Both the position numbers and the translations under genes were made by a program. A stretch of 64,000 nt of DNA, taken from the NCBI RefSeq assembly GCF_011299615.1, contig NZ_CP049861.1:1922001-1986000 (forward strand). The letters run 5' to 3'. Origin of the DNA: Erysipelothrix sp. HDW6C. GTDB lineage: Bacteria; Bacillota_I; Bacilli_A; Erysipelotrichales; Erysipelotrichaceae. Of this stretch, positions 17,667 to 26,514 are shown piece by piece (positions within the stretch are counted from its first letter, which is position 1; each line of letters opens with the position of its first letter). Under the pieces are notes generated by a model that made no database searches, was not told the DNA's origin, and saw only the letters and a list, made by a program, of their open reading frames with translations.

Positions 17667-19440
17667 TCCCTATGCCATAGTCTCTGTATTTATGTTTCAA
17701 GTAACAACACTTGCCAGTCCCTTTATGATGCTTTACTTTACAGCGCAAATTGTGAATCAAATTATCAATCAAGTAAGTCTTTCAGAAATACTTCCGACAT
17801 TGTTTATTTTTCTTGGAGTTAAGTACTTACTCGCTCTTCTAAACAATATATTCCGATGCATGAATGATGTTAATATTGCCGATGTTGGCTATAAGCTCAA
17901 TGATCAACTCACAAAGAAAGCATTAGTCATGGACTATCAACAACTCGCCAGTCCTGAAAATCGACTTAACTTTCAACGCGCAGAAGAAGGCTCAAACTTC
18001 AGTGGTGGTATTCTTACTTTTATCTCCAATGTCGTTGGGTTTACCTTCGGTGTTATGATTTCAATCGCTGTTGCGGGTGTTGCATTGATCAATGTCATAC
18101 TCACTCGCTCTTCTGAAACTACGCCACTTGCAACATTTACGAACTCTTGGGTTTTCCCAGTTATTTTACTGGCATCGATACTCATTCCACTTGTCTTGGC
18201 AGTTCTTGCAAATCGAAAAGCAGCAATGTTCCAAAAAGCATCGTTTGAAATCGTCACGCATTCCAATCGCGAAATGGGTTATTATTATTCAACACTACTC
18301 ACAAACAATGATGTCGGTAAAACAATTCGCTTGTACAATGCAGCTGACTTAATCATTGGTGTTGTTGGCGAAGGCGGCCAACTCCTCATTGATACCTATC
18401 TCAAATCAAATCTGGATGGATCGCGATATGTAGGACTTTCACAGATGGTTACAACCATGGGAACAGCCATAATTTACCTTCTAATTGGTGCGAAGGCATC
18501 TGTGGGTGTCATATCCATTGGCTCGGTACTCATGTATGTTGGTTATACACAAACTCTCATAAATAATCTGGTTGAAGGATTGGGTAAGTTTACATTTGCG
18601 CAAAACATCATAAATTATTTACAGTACTATGTGGATTTCTTAGATTTGCCTGACACTCAAAGTGGGATACAACAACTTCCTCAAGCAGAGCGACTTGTCT
18701 TCAAATTTGAAGATGTATCCTTTACGTATCCAGGAAGTGAAACTCCAGTTCTTGATCATGTTACCCTGACCATTTCCGATCAAGAACGGATTGCAATCGT
18801 TGGAAAAAACGGCGCAGGTAAAACAACGTTTATCAAGTTGTTGTGCAAACTCTACCAACCCTCTTTAGGTCGTATTACCCTGAACGGCATTGATATTAAC
18901 AGTTTTGACAATGAAGCCTACATGAGATTACTCTCGGTAGTATTCCAAGATTTTAATCTTTATCCATTTGAAATTGATGCAAATATCAGTTTGGGGTCTG
19001 ACTATTACGAAAATCGCGTATTGCAATCTTTGGATGTTGTTGGAGTTGCTGACAAAGTTAAGAAACTTGAAAAAGGCATCCATACAACAATTAAAGGGCA
19101 ATTGGATGAAGGTGTTGACTTATCGGGTGGCGAAGCACAAAAGATCGCAATCGCAAGAGCCTGGTATAAAGACTCACCCTTTGTAATTCTTGATGAACCA
19201 ACAGCTGCTTTGGATCCAATTTCAGAGTATGAAATCTACCAGAATTTTGACGCACTCATGGAGGGAAAAACCGCCATTTATGTTTCACACCGAATGAGTT
19301 CGTGTAAGTTCTGTGACCGTGTCCTTGTGTTTGATCAAGGTCGTATTGTTCAAGATGGTGCTCACGATGAGCTCATTGATGATGAAAGTGCCATTTATGC
19401 CGAGCTCTTCAATGCCCAAGCACAATACTATATCTCGTAA
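17623..19440 (+). CDS. ABC exporter half-transporter (permease-ATPase), second of a pair
   Basis: The 605-residue protein has a six-TM N-terminal domain and an ATPase with Walker A GKNGAGKTT, signature LSGGEAQK, Walker B VILDEPTAALDP and H-loop VSHR. AAGGAGG lies nine bases before the ATG at 17623. The longer reading upstream is an out-of-frame shadow of the preceding gene. With both ATP sites apparently catalytic, this pair differs from the degenerate-site exporter at 29644-33167. Confidence 0.87.
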   Translation: MKKAFRILALIQKLNPYAIVSVFMFQVTTLASPFMMLYFTAQIVNQIINQVSLSEILPTLFIFLGVKYLLALLNNIFRCMNDVNIADVGYKLNDQLTKKALVMDYQQLASPENRLNFQRAEEGSNFSGGILTFISNVVGFTFGVMISIAVAGVALINVILTRSSETTPLATFTNSWVFPVILLASILIPLVLAVLANRKAAMFQKASFEIVTHSNREMGYYYSTLLTNNDVGKTIRLYNAADLIIGVVGEGGQLLIDTYLKSNLDGSRYVGLSQMVTTMGTAIIYLLIGAKASVGVISIGSVLMYVGYTQTLINNLVEGLGKFTFAQNIINYLQYYVDFLDLPDTQSGIQQLPQAERLVFKFEDVSFTYPGSETPVLDHVTLTISDQERIAIVGKNGAGKTTFIKLLCKLYQPSLGRITLNGIDINSFDNEAYMRLLSVVFQDFNLYPFEIDANISLGSDYYENRVLQSLDVVGVADKVKKLEKGIHTTIKGQLDEGVDLSGGEAQKIAIARAWYKDSPFVILDEPTAALDPISEYEIYQNFDALMEGKTAIYVSHRMSSCKFCDRVLVFDQGRIVQDGAHDELIDDESAIYAELFNAQAQYYIS

Positions 19441-19468
19441 AAAAAACTCTTCTATCATGAAGAGTTTT
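19441..19468. terminator. Bidirectional terminator
   Basis: AAAACTCTTC-tatcat-GAAGAGTTTT lies between the converging ABC and pyrophosphatase genes. Confidence 0.85.
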
Positions 19469-21120
19469 TAACGTTTCCCATCTACAACTTTTGCAATTGC
19501 AGATGATAAACGCGGGATAATTTGATTCTTTCTTGAAACAATATCTTGAAGGAATGTACGTTCTTGACCATCCTCATTCGGGAATGCATCCAGAACAGCA
19601 TTCTTAAGGTTTCCTGCCGATACAACAATTGATCCATTGTCTTCAATACTTGTAAAAACAACCACCAAGAGATCCAACTTGTGCTTAAGCACATAGGCCT
19701 CAAGAGCTTCTTCAAATGTCTCATGAATCGTATCCAATTCTGTAAAGTGATAAATTACAACCTGTGATACCATCACTTCTTTTCCTGAGATATAAAATGT
19801 CTTAATATCCTGATTAATGATATCTTCATAAGGCTTGTTCTTAAGTGTTGATGTTACTTCGTACATTTCTTGTGCAAACTGATAACGATCAAGACCGGAA
19901 ATTGCTTCAAGTTGCAACGCGAGACGGAAGTCTTGTTGTGTTGCAGTTGGAGATTTCAGATTCAATGTATCCGAAATCAAGGCTGACAAGAGGATCGATG
20001 CAATATTCTTAGGAATATTGACACCATTCTCATGATACATCTTCGTTATGATTGATGCTGTTGAACCGATAATTTCATTGCGGAAATAAATCGGTTTGAT
20101 TGTATTAATATCACCAATACGATGGTGGTCAATGACTTCAAGAATTTCTGCATCCTCAACACCTTCAACACTTTGCGAATACTCATTGTGGTCGACAAGA
20201 ATCAATCGTTTGCTTTGACTATTCAGAATATGATATCGCGATATAAACCCATAGATATGATTGTTATCATCCAAGACTGGATACGCTCGATATCGTGTTT
20301 TAAGCATACGGGATTCCACATCTTCAACAAACTCATTTTTATTAAAGTAAACCAAATCAGTAGTCATAACTTCACGAATGCTTGGTGAGAAAAGCAAATA
20401 TCGGGATGTGTTCATCGTACCATGTGATGACATAATAATGGCGCACCCTTTTTCAATGGCTTGCTTTATGACTGCATCCTCAATCTCTTGAGTCCATACG
20501 GTGACAATACAGGCAGCACCCTTGTTGATTGCTTCCATTTGAGCATTGACATCATCACCGATGATGACCAACCGACCATCCAATTGATAGTTGCTTAGGC
20601 CCGATTCAGCAATGGCTACGATACTTGTCTTTCCATTAAAGCGGAACTCTTTCGGCTTGTAGACTAAGGTCCCATCAATTGCCTTAACAATGTTTTCGAC
20701 TGGTGTTCTTTTTAAGAGTTCAATCGAATGTGCTGTATCGCCCATCGCAATGTGGGTTAAATTTGAACTTGTGACAACTCCCATCAACTGGGATCGATCG
20801 TCAACAACCGCCAAAGTTTGTCGGCTTTTCTGTAAAATATCCATCGCATCCTTAATCGATGTATCGACATGAATTTCGATTGGACTGTCGACATCAATTT
20901 CATCCAAGGTAGCACGTGCATCTTTCAGCAAGATTGGTGCCTCAAATCCGAATTTTTCAAGAATATAGTCTGTCTCTTCGCTCAATCCACCCAAACGACA
21001 TGCAACGGCCTTCACTCCGAGTTCATTCTTTAGGTGAGCATACGCAATCGCCGACACGACTGAGTCGGTATCTGGGTTGCGATGACCGTGAACATAAATA
21101 AAATCTTTTTCATTTTTCAT
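19468..21120 (-). CDS. ppaC: Manganese-dependent inorganic pyrophosphatase with CBS and DRTGG insert
   Basis: The 550-residue family II (DHH) pyrophosphatase has the N-terminal metal motif GHRNPDTDS, then DHNE and VIDHHRIGD in the DHH domain, and a DHHA2 C-terminus. Between them (about 65-300) lies a regulatory insert: a CBS domain, a DRTGG domain and a second CBS. Such CBS-PPases are inhibited by AMP/ADP and activated by ATP or diadenosine polyphosphates. It removes pyrophosphate from biosynthesis according to energy state. The start follows AAGGGG. Confidence 0.93.
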   Translation of the reverse strand: MKNEKDFIYVHGHRNPDTDSVVSAIAYAHLKNELGVKAVACRLGGLSEETDYILEKFGFEAPILLKDARATLDEIDVDSPIEIHVDTSIKDAMDILQKSRQTLAVVDDRSQLMGVVTSSNLTHIAMGDTAHSIELLKRTPVENIVKAIDGTLVYKPKEFRFNGKTSIVAIAESGLSNYQLDGRLVIIGDDVNAQMEAINKGAACIVTVWTQEIEDAVIKQAIEKGCAIIMSSHGTMNTSRYLLFSPSIREVMTTDLVYFNKNEFVEDVESRMLKTRYRAYPVLDDNNHIYGFISRYHILNSQSKRLILVDHNEYSQSVEGVEDAEILEVIDHHRIGDINTIKPIYFRNEIIGSTASIITKMYHENGVNIPKNIASILLSALISDTLNLKSPTATQQDFRLALQLEAISGLDRYQFAQEMYEVTSTLKNKPYEDIINQDIKTFYISGKEVMVSQVVIYHFTELDTIHETFEEALEAYVLKHKLDLLVVVFTSIEDNGSIVVSAGNLKNAVLDAFPNEDGQERTFLQDIVSRKNQIIPRLSSAIAKVVDGKR

Positions 21121-21205
21121 ATGGTAAACCCCTTACACTCATTGTCTATAGTTTACCATAAAGCAGATACATTTAGGTAGATGAACTGAATCCAATACAC
21201 CCTAA

Positions 21206-21236
21206 AAACAGAAAAGATGTTGCGTTTGCAACATCT
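21206..21236 (-). terminator. Terminator of the siderophore importer operon
   Basis: AGATGTTGC-gttt-GCAACATCT with a T-rich tail on the minus strand. Confidence 0.8.
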
Positions 21237-22146
21237 AGTTAAATAATGGGAGTAGCTCCTCAGTCATTTTTAACACTGCGTTATAACCACCTTCTGTAAT
21301 ATACCATGTTTCAGGATCAACATAGATGATGCGTTTGTTCTTTGCAGCTGGTGTCCCTTTTACGAAATCATTATTCATCAATTCTTCTGCAAATACTGTA
21401 CCACCAGTAACTGCCGCACGGTCCATTACAATGATGATTTCAGGTTTCAGTGAGCTGACCAACTCAAATGAAACTGTCGCACCATGTGTTGAAGGATCGA
21501 GTTCATGATCAATAGGTGCAAACCCAAACTCTGAGAAAATGTGTCCATAACGACTGCCCGGTCCGAATGATTTAATTTCCGTACCATTGGCCATAATAAA
21601 CATTGTGGATAAACCAGATGCTTGTGCTTTGTCATGAAGTTCTGTTACTTTTTCTTGAAGTGCTGGCATTGCTTTAGTCACATCCTTATTGGGGAAGATC
21701 TCTCCTAAGAGCTGAATGTTAGCATCCATCGAATTTAGAAGTCCTGTTGGATCGGTATCGTTTCCCATATAAACCGTAGGTGCTATTTTTGACAACTCTT
21801 CATATTGCTTTGAAGCACGTCCAGAAATAATAATTAAGTCTGGACCATATTCCATAATTTTTTCAAAATCTGGTTCAAACAAGGTTCCGGCATTTAACAC
21901 TTCGTCTTTATCATAGATTTTAAGTGCAGTTGGAAGTGAATCTTTAGGAACACCCCCGACTGGTAGTTCAAGGTATGTCATGATATCAATGATACCATTA
22001 TCAAATACAACGACTTTTTCTGGGTTTGTTTGCAAAGCAGTTTTTCCAAGTTTATGTTCAATCTCAATATCTACTTTCTTCGGTGTAGCAGCTGCGCATC
22101 CGGTAAGAACCAATAATACTGAAAGCAATGCGAAAATTTTTTTCAT
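21235..22146 (-). CDS. Iron-siderophore ABC transporter binding lipoprotein (YclQ/CeuE-like)
   Basis: The 303-residue protein has a signal peptide ending in the lipobox LTGC (Cys18). A type III binding fold follows, with KVVVFDNGIIDIMTYL at the start of lobe one and GPGSRYGHIFSEFGF typical of catecholate-siderophore receptors. It is the last gene of a four-gene operon with the same permease-permease-ATPase-binding protein order as B. subtilis yclNOPQ (petrobactin). A hydroxamate or heme ligand cannot be excluded. Confidence 0.88.
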   Translation of the reverse strand: MKKIFALLSVLLVLTGCAAATPKKVDIEIEHKLGKTALQTNPEKVVVFDNGIIDIMTYLELPVGGVPKDSLPTALKIYDKDEVLNAGTLFEPDFEKIMEYGPDLIIISGRASKQYEELSKIAPTVYMGNDTDPTGLLNSMDANIQLLGEIFPNKDVTKAMPALQEKVTELHDKAQASGLSTMFIMANGTEIKSFGPGSRYGHIFSEFGFAPIDHELDPSTHGATVSFELVSSLKPEIIIVMDRAAVTGGTVFAEELMNNDFVKGTPAAKNKRIIYVDPETWYITEGGYNAVLKMTEELLPLFN

Positions 22147-22158
22147 ATTTTTCTTCCT

Positions 22159-22914
22159 CTATTTTATAAACGCAACAGTGTGCGTCTCACATTTCTGAAT
22201 TTCAAAGTGCATATCATAAATTTCATGGAGCATGTGTTCATTCAAGACGTCGTCAACTGCACCATCACAAATCAAACGTCCATGTTTTAAAGCAATAATA
22301 TTGTCGACATAACGGTAGACCATATTTAAATCATGCATGATTATAACAACCGTTTTTCCATGTTCATCAACCAATTGGCGGATAAGTTCCATTAATTCAT
22401 GCGCGTGTTTTAAGTCAAGATTATTCAAAGGTTCATCCAATAACATCACATCCGTATCCTGTGCCAAAATCATTGCAATATAAACCCGTTGCAGTTGCCC
22501 ACCACTTAACTGATCGATAAACTTATCCCGCAGGTCCAAACATTGCATGAACGCAAGGGACTCTTCAACAATTAGAATATCGTCTGCATTTAATCTTCCT
22601 TGATTGTGGGGATAACGGCCAAATCCAACCAAATCAATCACGCGTAAGCGTAAGTTAATTGTATTGGCTTGTTTGAGTGTTGCAATCTTACAGGCATACT
22701 CTAATGACGCATAGGTATTAATATCTTTAGAATCAAGCAGAACTGATCCACTGGTCGCGTTATTAAGGCGACCCATAATATTTAACAACGTGGACTTCCC
22801 TGATCCATTTTCTCCAACAATTGCGGTAACCTTATTTGACGCGATGTCCAGCGTGATATCATCAAGTGCGAAAAACGATCCGTATTTTTTTGTAATGTTT
22901 GTTACTTCAATCAT
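22159..22914 (-). CDS. Iron-siderophore ABC transporter ATPase (YclP-like)
   Basis: The 251-residue FecE-type ATPase has Walker A GENGSGKST, signature QLSGGQLQRV, Walker B VMLLDEPLNNLD and H-loop IMHD. It powers the adjoining two permeases. Its ATG overlaps the permease stop by four bases (ATGA), and AAAGGAGCG precedes it. Confidence 0.93.
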   Translation of the reverse strand: MIEVTNITKKYGSFFALDDITLDIASNKVTAIVGENGSGKSTLLNIMGRLNNATSGSVLLDSKDINTYASLEYACKIATLKQANTINLRLRVIDLVGFGRYPHNQGRLNADDILIVEESLAFMQCLDLRDKFIDQLSGGQLQRVYIAMILAQDTDVMLLDEPLNNLDLKHAHELMELIRQLVDEHGKTVVIIMHDLNMVYRYVDNIIALKHGRLICDGAVDDVLNEHMLHEIYDMHFEIQKCETHTVAFIK

Positions 22915-23840
22915 GAGAATCGCTCCTTTAGCATTAATCGAATAAAATAAATACCACCCAAGATATTCAAGACAACACTGATGGAGGTGTTGAAATGAAG
23001 CATGCGCTCAAATATGAGTTGACCCGCAACCAACAATGCAATTGATAAATACGTGCCATATTTAACAATTTCACGTGTTCGAAACCCTTTGATCGACTCA
23101 CGCGCAATATTAGTCGTTAGCAACCCAAGAAACGATATGGGTCCAACAAGGGCTGTAGTGATGGAAATGAATACTGCAATCATTATCAGCGCATAATACT
23201 GGAATTTTCGAACATCAATACCGAGATTTCGTGCATGGGTTTCACCCAACGCCACAACATCAACTTGTTTGTGTAATTTCCAAACTGCCCAAAATCCAAC
23301 CAATGACAACACCATTCCAACCCATAAGACATCAACATTGATTGCGTTAAATGAGGCAAAGGATTGATTTTGAATGATTGAAAACTCGTTGGGATCCATC
23401 ATCATTTGTAATGTTGATGTAATGCTTCCAAACAGTGTTCCCATCACTGTACCAACTAAGAGTAACGTAAATAAATCGGTGCGAATCACACGTAATACAA
23501 CCGTATAGATTAGTACTGAAATCAGTGTCATAACCGTGACCACAATCACAAACAATGTCATACTTGAGACATACTGTTTCACAAAGAATACAATGATAAC
23601 CTGAATAAGCATAAACAGTCGGTCAAATCCAAGTAATGACGGTGTGAGGATTCGATTGTTTGTCATGTTTTGGAAGTACACAGTCGCGATGTTAATCAAT
23701 AGTGATACAAATGCTACAGCAATCAGGCGTGTCAAACGCCGATACATCAAATACACAATGTTGTTTGCATTAACACCTATCAAAAGGTAAATTAGACTCA
23801 ATCCGATACAAATAATCGGCAATATGTATTTACGCTTCAT
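22911..23840 (-). CDS. Iron-siderophore ABC transporter permease (YclO-like)
   Basis: The 309-residue FecCD/BtuC-type permease has about nine membrane helices. The family segment GPISFLGLLTTNIAR at about 228 includes the coupling-helix region. It overlaps the next permease gene by 11 bases and forms a heterodimer with it. Confidence 0.9.
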   Translation of the reverse strand: MKRKYILPIICIGLSLIYLLIGVNANNIVYLMYRRLTRLIAVAFVSLLINIATVYFQNMTNNRILTPSLLGFDRLFMLIQVIIVFFVKQYVSSMTLFVIVVTVMTLISVLIYTVVLRVIRTDLFTLLLVGTVMGTLFGSITSTLQMMMDPNEFSIIQNQSFASFNAINVDVLWVGMVLSLVGFWAVWKLHKQVDVVALGETHARNLGIDVRKFQYYALIMIAVFISITTALVGPISFLGLLTTNIARESIKGFRTREIVKYGTYLSIALLVAGQLIFERMLHFNTSISVVLNILGGIYFIRLMLKERFS

Positions 23841-24834
23841 GGCGACTTCTCAACAATACAACCAAAAAGAAAATCGAACCAACTACTCCCAAAATTAAAC
23901 CAATTGGTACTTCGTAAGGATAAATAACAACACGTGATATGAGATCACAAATCAATAATAAGTTTCCACCAAGAAGGGCCGTATCAATAAGTACCGATTG
24001 ATTGCCATCGCCATATACTTTGGTAACAATATTAGGAATCATCAGACCCACAAACGGAACACTTCCTATCGTAACGACAACCGATGCACTGAGCAGTGAA
24101 ACCATAAGAATTCCCAGCAAGAGCGTTCGTTCATAGTTAACACCCACGTTCCGTGCGAAATCAGAACCCATCGCAACGATACTGAAACGACTGATATAAA
24201 CATATGCAAGAACTAACAGCGGAATGCTTAAGTAAAGTAACTCATAATTTCCTTGCATCACAAACGTAAAGCTTCCCAACATGTAACCAGCGAGCGTTTG
24301 CATCAAATCAAAACGCATCGCAAGGTAAGTAGTGATTGAATCGACGACCATTCCCATCATCATCCCCATTAATGGAACAAACACAATATTCTTAAACGTA
24401 ATTCGATTCACAAGTTTCATAAAAACAAGTGTACCAATAACAGCAAAGACAAGTGCGAATACGGATCTTCCAACAAAACCCATACCCGCAAATACAATTA
24501 AAGAAATAATAATCCCCAATCGCGCAGCATCCATCGTTACCGCTGTTGATGGTGACACAAAGCGATTTTGGGCAATTTTCTGCATGATTAGCCCTGCCAC
24601 TGATAATGAGATTCCGGTAATGACTACGGCCATAACACGCGGAATACGACTGTATACAAAGGCATGCCACGCAGCACCGTCCATCTTCATCAATAAAGAC
24701 GGTGTAACATCCAAGACACCCATGAAAAGCGATACAACAAACATCACTATAAATGTCACTATGGAAAACACGCGGACATGTTTCGCCGTAATTTTTGATG
24801 TTGATTTTGGTGTGTCAATTTCATGCTGTGCCAT
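23830..24834 (-). CDS. Iron-siderophore ABC transporter permease (YclN-like)
   Basis: The 334-residue FecCD-type permease has family motifs GLIMQKIAQNRFVSPS and GSVPFVGLMIPNI. It opens with a hydrophilic stretch and TM1 at about 25-45. I chose the ATG at 24832-24834 because GGAGG lies six bases upstream. It is the first gene of the operon, with a 14-bp palindrome just before the ribosome-binding site. Confidence 0.9.
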   Translation of the reverse strand: MAQHEIDTPKSTSKITAKHVRVFSIVTFIVMFVVSLFMGVLDVTPSLLMKMDGAAWHAFVYSRIPRVMAVVITGISLSVAGLIMQKIAQNRFVSPSTAVTMDAARLGIIISLIVFAGMGFVGRSVFALVFAVIGTLVFMKLVNRITFKNIVFVPLMGMMMGMVVDSITTYLAMRFDLMQTLAGYMLGSFTFVMQGNYELLYLSIPLLVLAYVYISRFSIVAMGSDFARNVGVNYERTLLLGILMVSLLSASVVVTIGSVPFVGLMIPNIVTKVYGDGNQSVLIDTALLGGNLLLICDLISRVVIYPYEVPIGLILGVVGSIFFLVVLLRSRHEA

Positions 24835-24846
24835 CGATAACCTCCA

Positions 24847-24860
24847 CAAATGATCATTTG
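24847..24860. promoter_or_regulatory. 14-bp palindrome before the siderophore operon
   Basis: CAAATGATCATTTG is a perfect palindrome two bases upstream of the GGAGG of the first gene. It is a candidate operator for a metal or other regulator. It resembles a Fur box only loosely. Confidence 0.4.
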
Positions 24861-25017
24861 CTCTTTTAGTTTATGCTTATAGGAATATCAAAACAATGCA
24901 AAATGCTAATTATATTATGTATTTCTTTCACAAAGTTCGAGATTACCGCAAATGTGCAATACTCTTGTGAAATAATATTCAAAGTATACAATCGGGTGAT
25001 TTTGATTATCGTAACCA

Positions 25018-25044
25018 TAAAAAAAGAAGATCTTTCGATCTTCT
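25018..25044 (-). terminator. Terminator of the repeat-domain membrane protein gene
   Basis: GAAGATC-gaaa-GATCTTC followed by a T run on the minus strand. Confidence 0.85.
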
Positions 25045-25046
25045 CG

Positions 25047-26372
25047 TTATTGACATTGAAATCCATTTTGATTTAACTCTTCTTGTACCGCAGTTGGACT
25101 CATCTTATCACGAGCCGGAACCATAGAACGTAATCTGGCTGTAATCACGCCGTTACTATCAGCCATTATGTTAGTAAATCCATACGCATCTGCAAATGTT
25201 TCTGTCTTGCCATCCGTTACTAAATCGAAACTAAAGACAAACATAAGCGAACCATTTTCATAGTTCTTTCCTGATTCTTTATCCGTAGCATTGATTGTAT
25301 TTGACGGTGTCGCAGTATAACAGGCACTGACCATACGAATATTCGTAGCTTCTATTCCATTCTTTTGGTAATCAGCAATCATTTTCTGGCTTGCTTTTTC
25401 TTGAAGGTCGAGGAAATTATCGATTCCATCGATGGATGCCGGCGCACCAATTAGGCCCTCAACAGTTATTTCTTTTGTTTCAGATTCCAGTTGGACATTT
25501 TCCTTGCGTAAGGCTTCGCGCATGGCATCTGTTAAGTCTAAAGATACTGTTACAATATCACCATTCGCAAGGTCTGTAGCTGCTATCGGTTTTACCTTAA
25601 TTTGCTTTAGAACCTTTTCAACTTCAGGATTACTATCCTTGATTGCTGAGTCAATTGTTGTTTCAGCAACTCCAGTTCCACTCTCACCTTTGAATGTTAC
25701 AGTGACACGCGTAAAGAAATCAATCGAGACAAGCTCAGAATATCCTTCAACGCGTATCTCCTTTGCAGTCGCCTTTAATTTATACTTATTGTCCTTAAGG
25801 GTTTTTAACTCTGCTTCAGTCGGCGTTAATGTTACCAAGACAGCATCACCTTCTTTGAGTGCTCCATCAGGGTTCACTGTATAACGCATGGTTTTCAGTA
25901 CTGCTTCTACAGCAGGGTTTTCCGCAAACACAATTTGATCTTGATTCATTTCAAAGAATATACTTTCACCATCGTTCACAAAGCGCGTCGGTGCAAGTTC
26001 AAAGAAGTCAAGAGTCTTAACACTCAGCACGCGGTCCCATAATACAAACCCTCCTCCTGCAACAATTAACACTGCTGCAATAATTGCCAGGATTTTATAT
26101 TTCTTTGAATTCTTGTTCTTTTGCTTGGTTACATGTTTTACTTTTGTTTTTGTTTTCTGACGTTTTGTTCTTACACTATCCCCAACATCATCAACGATTG
26201 TTTCATCCACAACTTCTTCGTCTGTTTCTTGGGTTTCGATATCTTGTTCAGAGTCATCATTAACTCCATCAAAATCATCCGTTTGAGGGATGTCTTTCTC
26301 GGATTCCGAAACGGACTCTGGGTCAAATATTTTCTTTAATCTCATTACTGTATTGTCGTTTTTATCAATCAT
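25047..26372 (-). CDS. Membrane-anchored protein with two tandem extracytoplasmic repeats
   Basis: I do not recognise a named family. The 441-residue protein has a very acidic cytoplasmic N-terminus (about 1-65), then a Lys/Arg-rich stretch. One TM helix follows (ILAIIAAVLIVAGGGFVLW, about 95-113). The exterior part contains two related units of about 90 residues, at about 118-210 and 212-305. Each runs DFF...V...NPxVExVLK...GDxVxVxL then KEIxVEG. A C-terminal domain with two cysteines follows. The single-pass, repeat-bearing design suggests a cell-envelope or sensing role. The start follows GAGGAGGATTACC. Confidence 0.7.
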   Translation of the reverse strand: MIDKNDNTVMRLKKIFDPESVSESEKDIPQTDDFDGVNDDSEQDIETQETDEEVVDETIVDDVGDSVRTKRQKTKTKVKHVTKQKNKNSKKYKILAIIAAVLIVAGGGFVLWDRVLSVKTLDFFELAPTRFVNDGESIFFEMNQDQIVFAENPAVEAVLKTMRYTVNPDGALKEGDAVLVTLTPTEAELKTLKDNKYKLKATAKEIRVEGYSELVSIDFFTRVTVTFKGESGTGVAETTIDSAIKDSNPEVEKVLKQIKVKPIAATDLANGDIVTVSLDLTDAMREALRKENVQLESETKEITVEGLIGAPASIDGIDNFLDLQEKASQKMIADYQKNGIEATNIRMVSACYTATPSNTINATDKESGKNYENGSLMFVFSFDLVTDGKTETFADAYGFTNIMADSNGVITARLRSMVPARDKMSPTAVQEELNQNGFQCQ

Positions 26373-26404
26373 GGTAATCCTCCTCATTTCTTAACCTAGA
26401 CACC

Positions 26405-26417
26405 ATAACACTGTTAT
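26405..26417. promoter_or_regulatory. Palindrome at the promoter of the repeat-domain gene
   Basis: ATAACA-c-TGTTAT overlaps a minus-strand extended -10 (TGCTACAAT, ending 26416). It may be a repressor site. Confidence 0.35.
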
Positions 26418-26483
26418 TGTAGCAAACCCGACGCTATTATGCATGAAATCCCATATTTTCAGTTATTTCTCATATTCCATATA

Positions 26484-26508
26484 AAAAGAAACGGACGGGT
26501 CCGTTTCT
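26484..26508 (-). terminator. Terminator of gpmI
   Basis: GAAACGGAC and GTCCGTTTC with a T run on the minus strand. Confidence 0.85.
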
Positions 26509-26514
26509 TCATGC

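Noticed and set aside
24332-24853. Plus-strand open frame of 173 codons
   Set aside because: It is antisense to the siderophore permease gene, with composition that mirrors the membrane helices.
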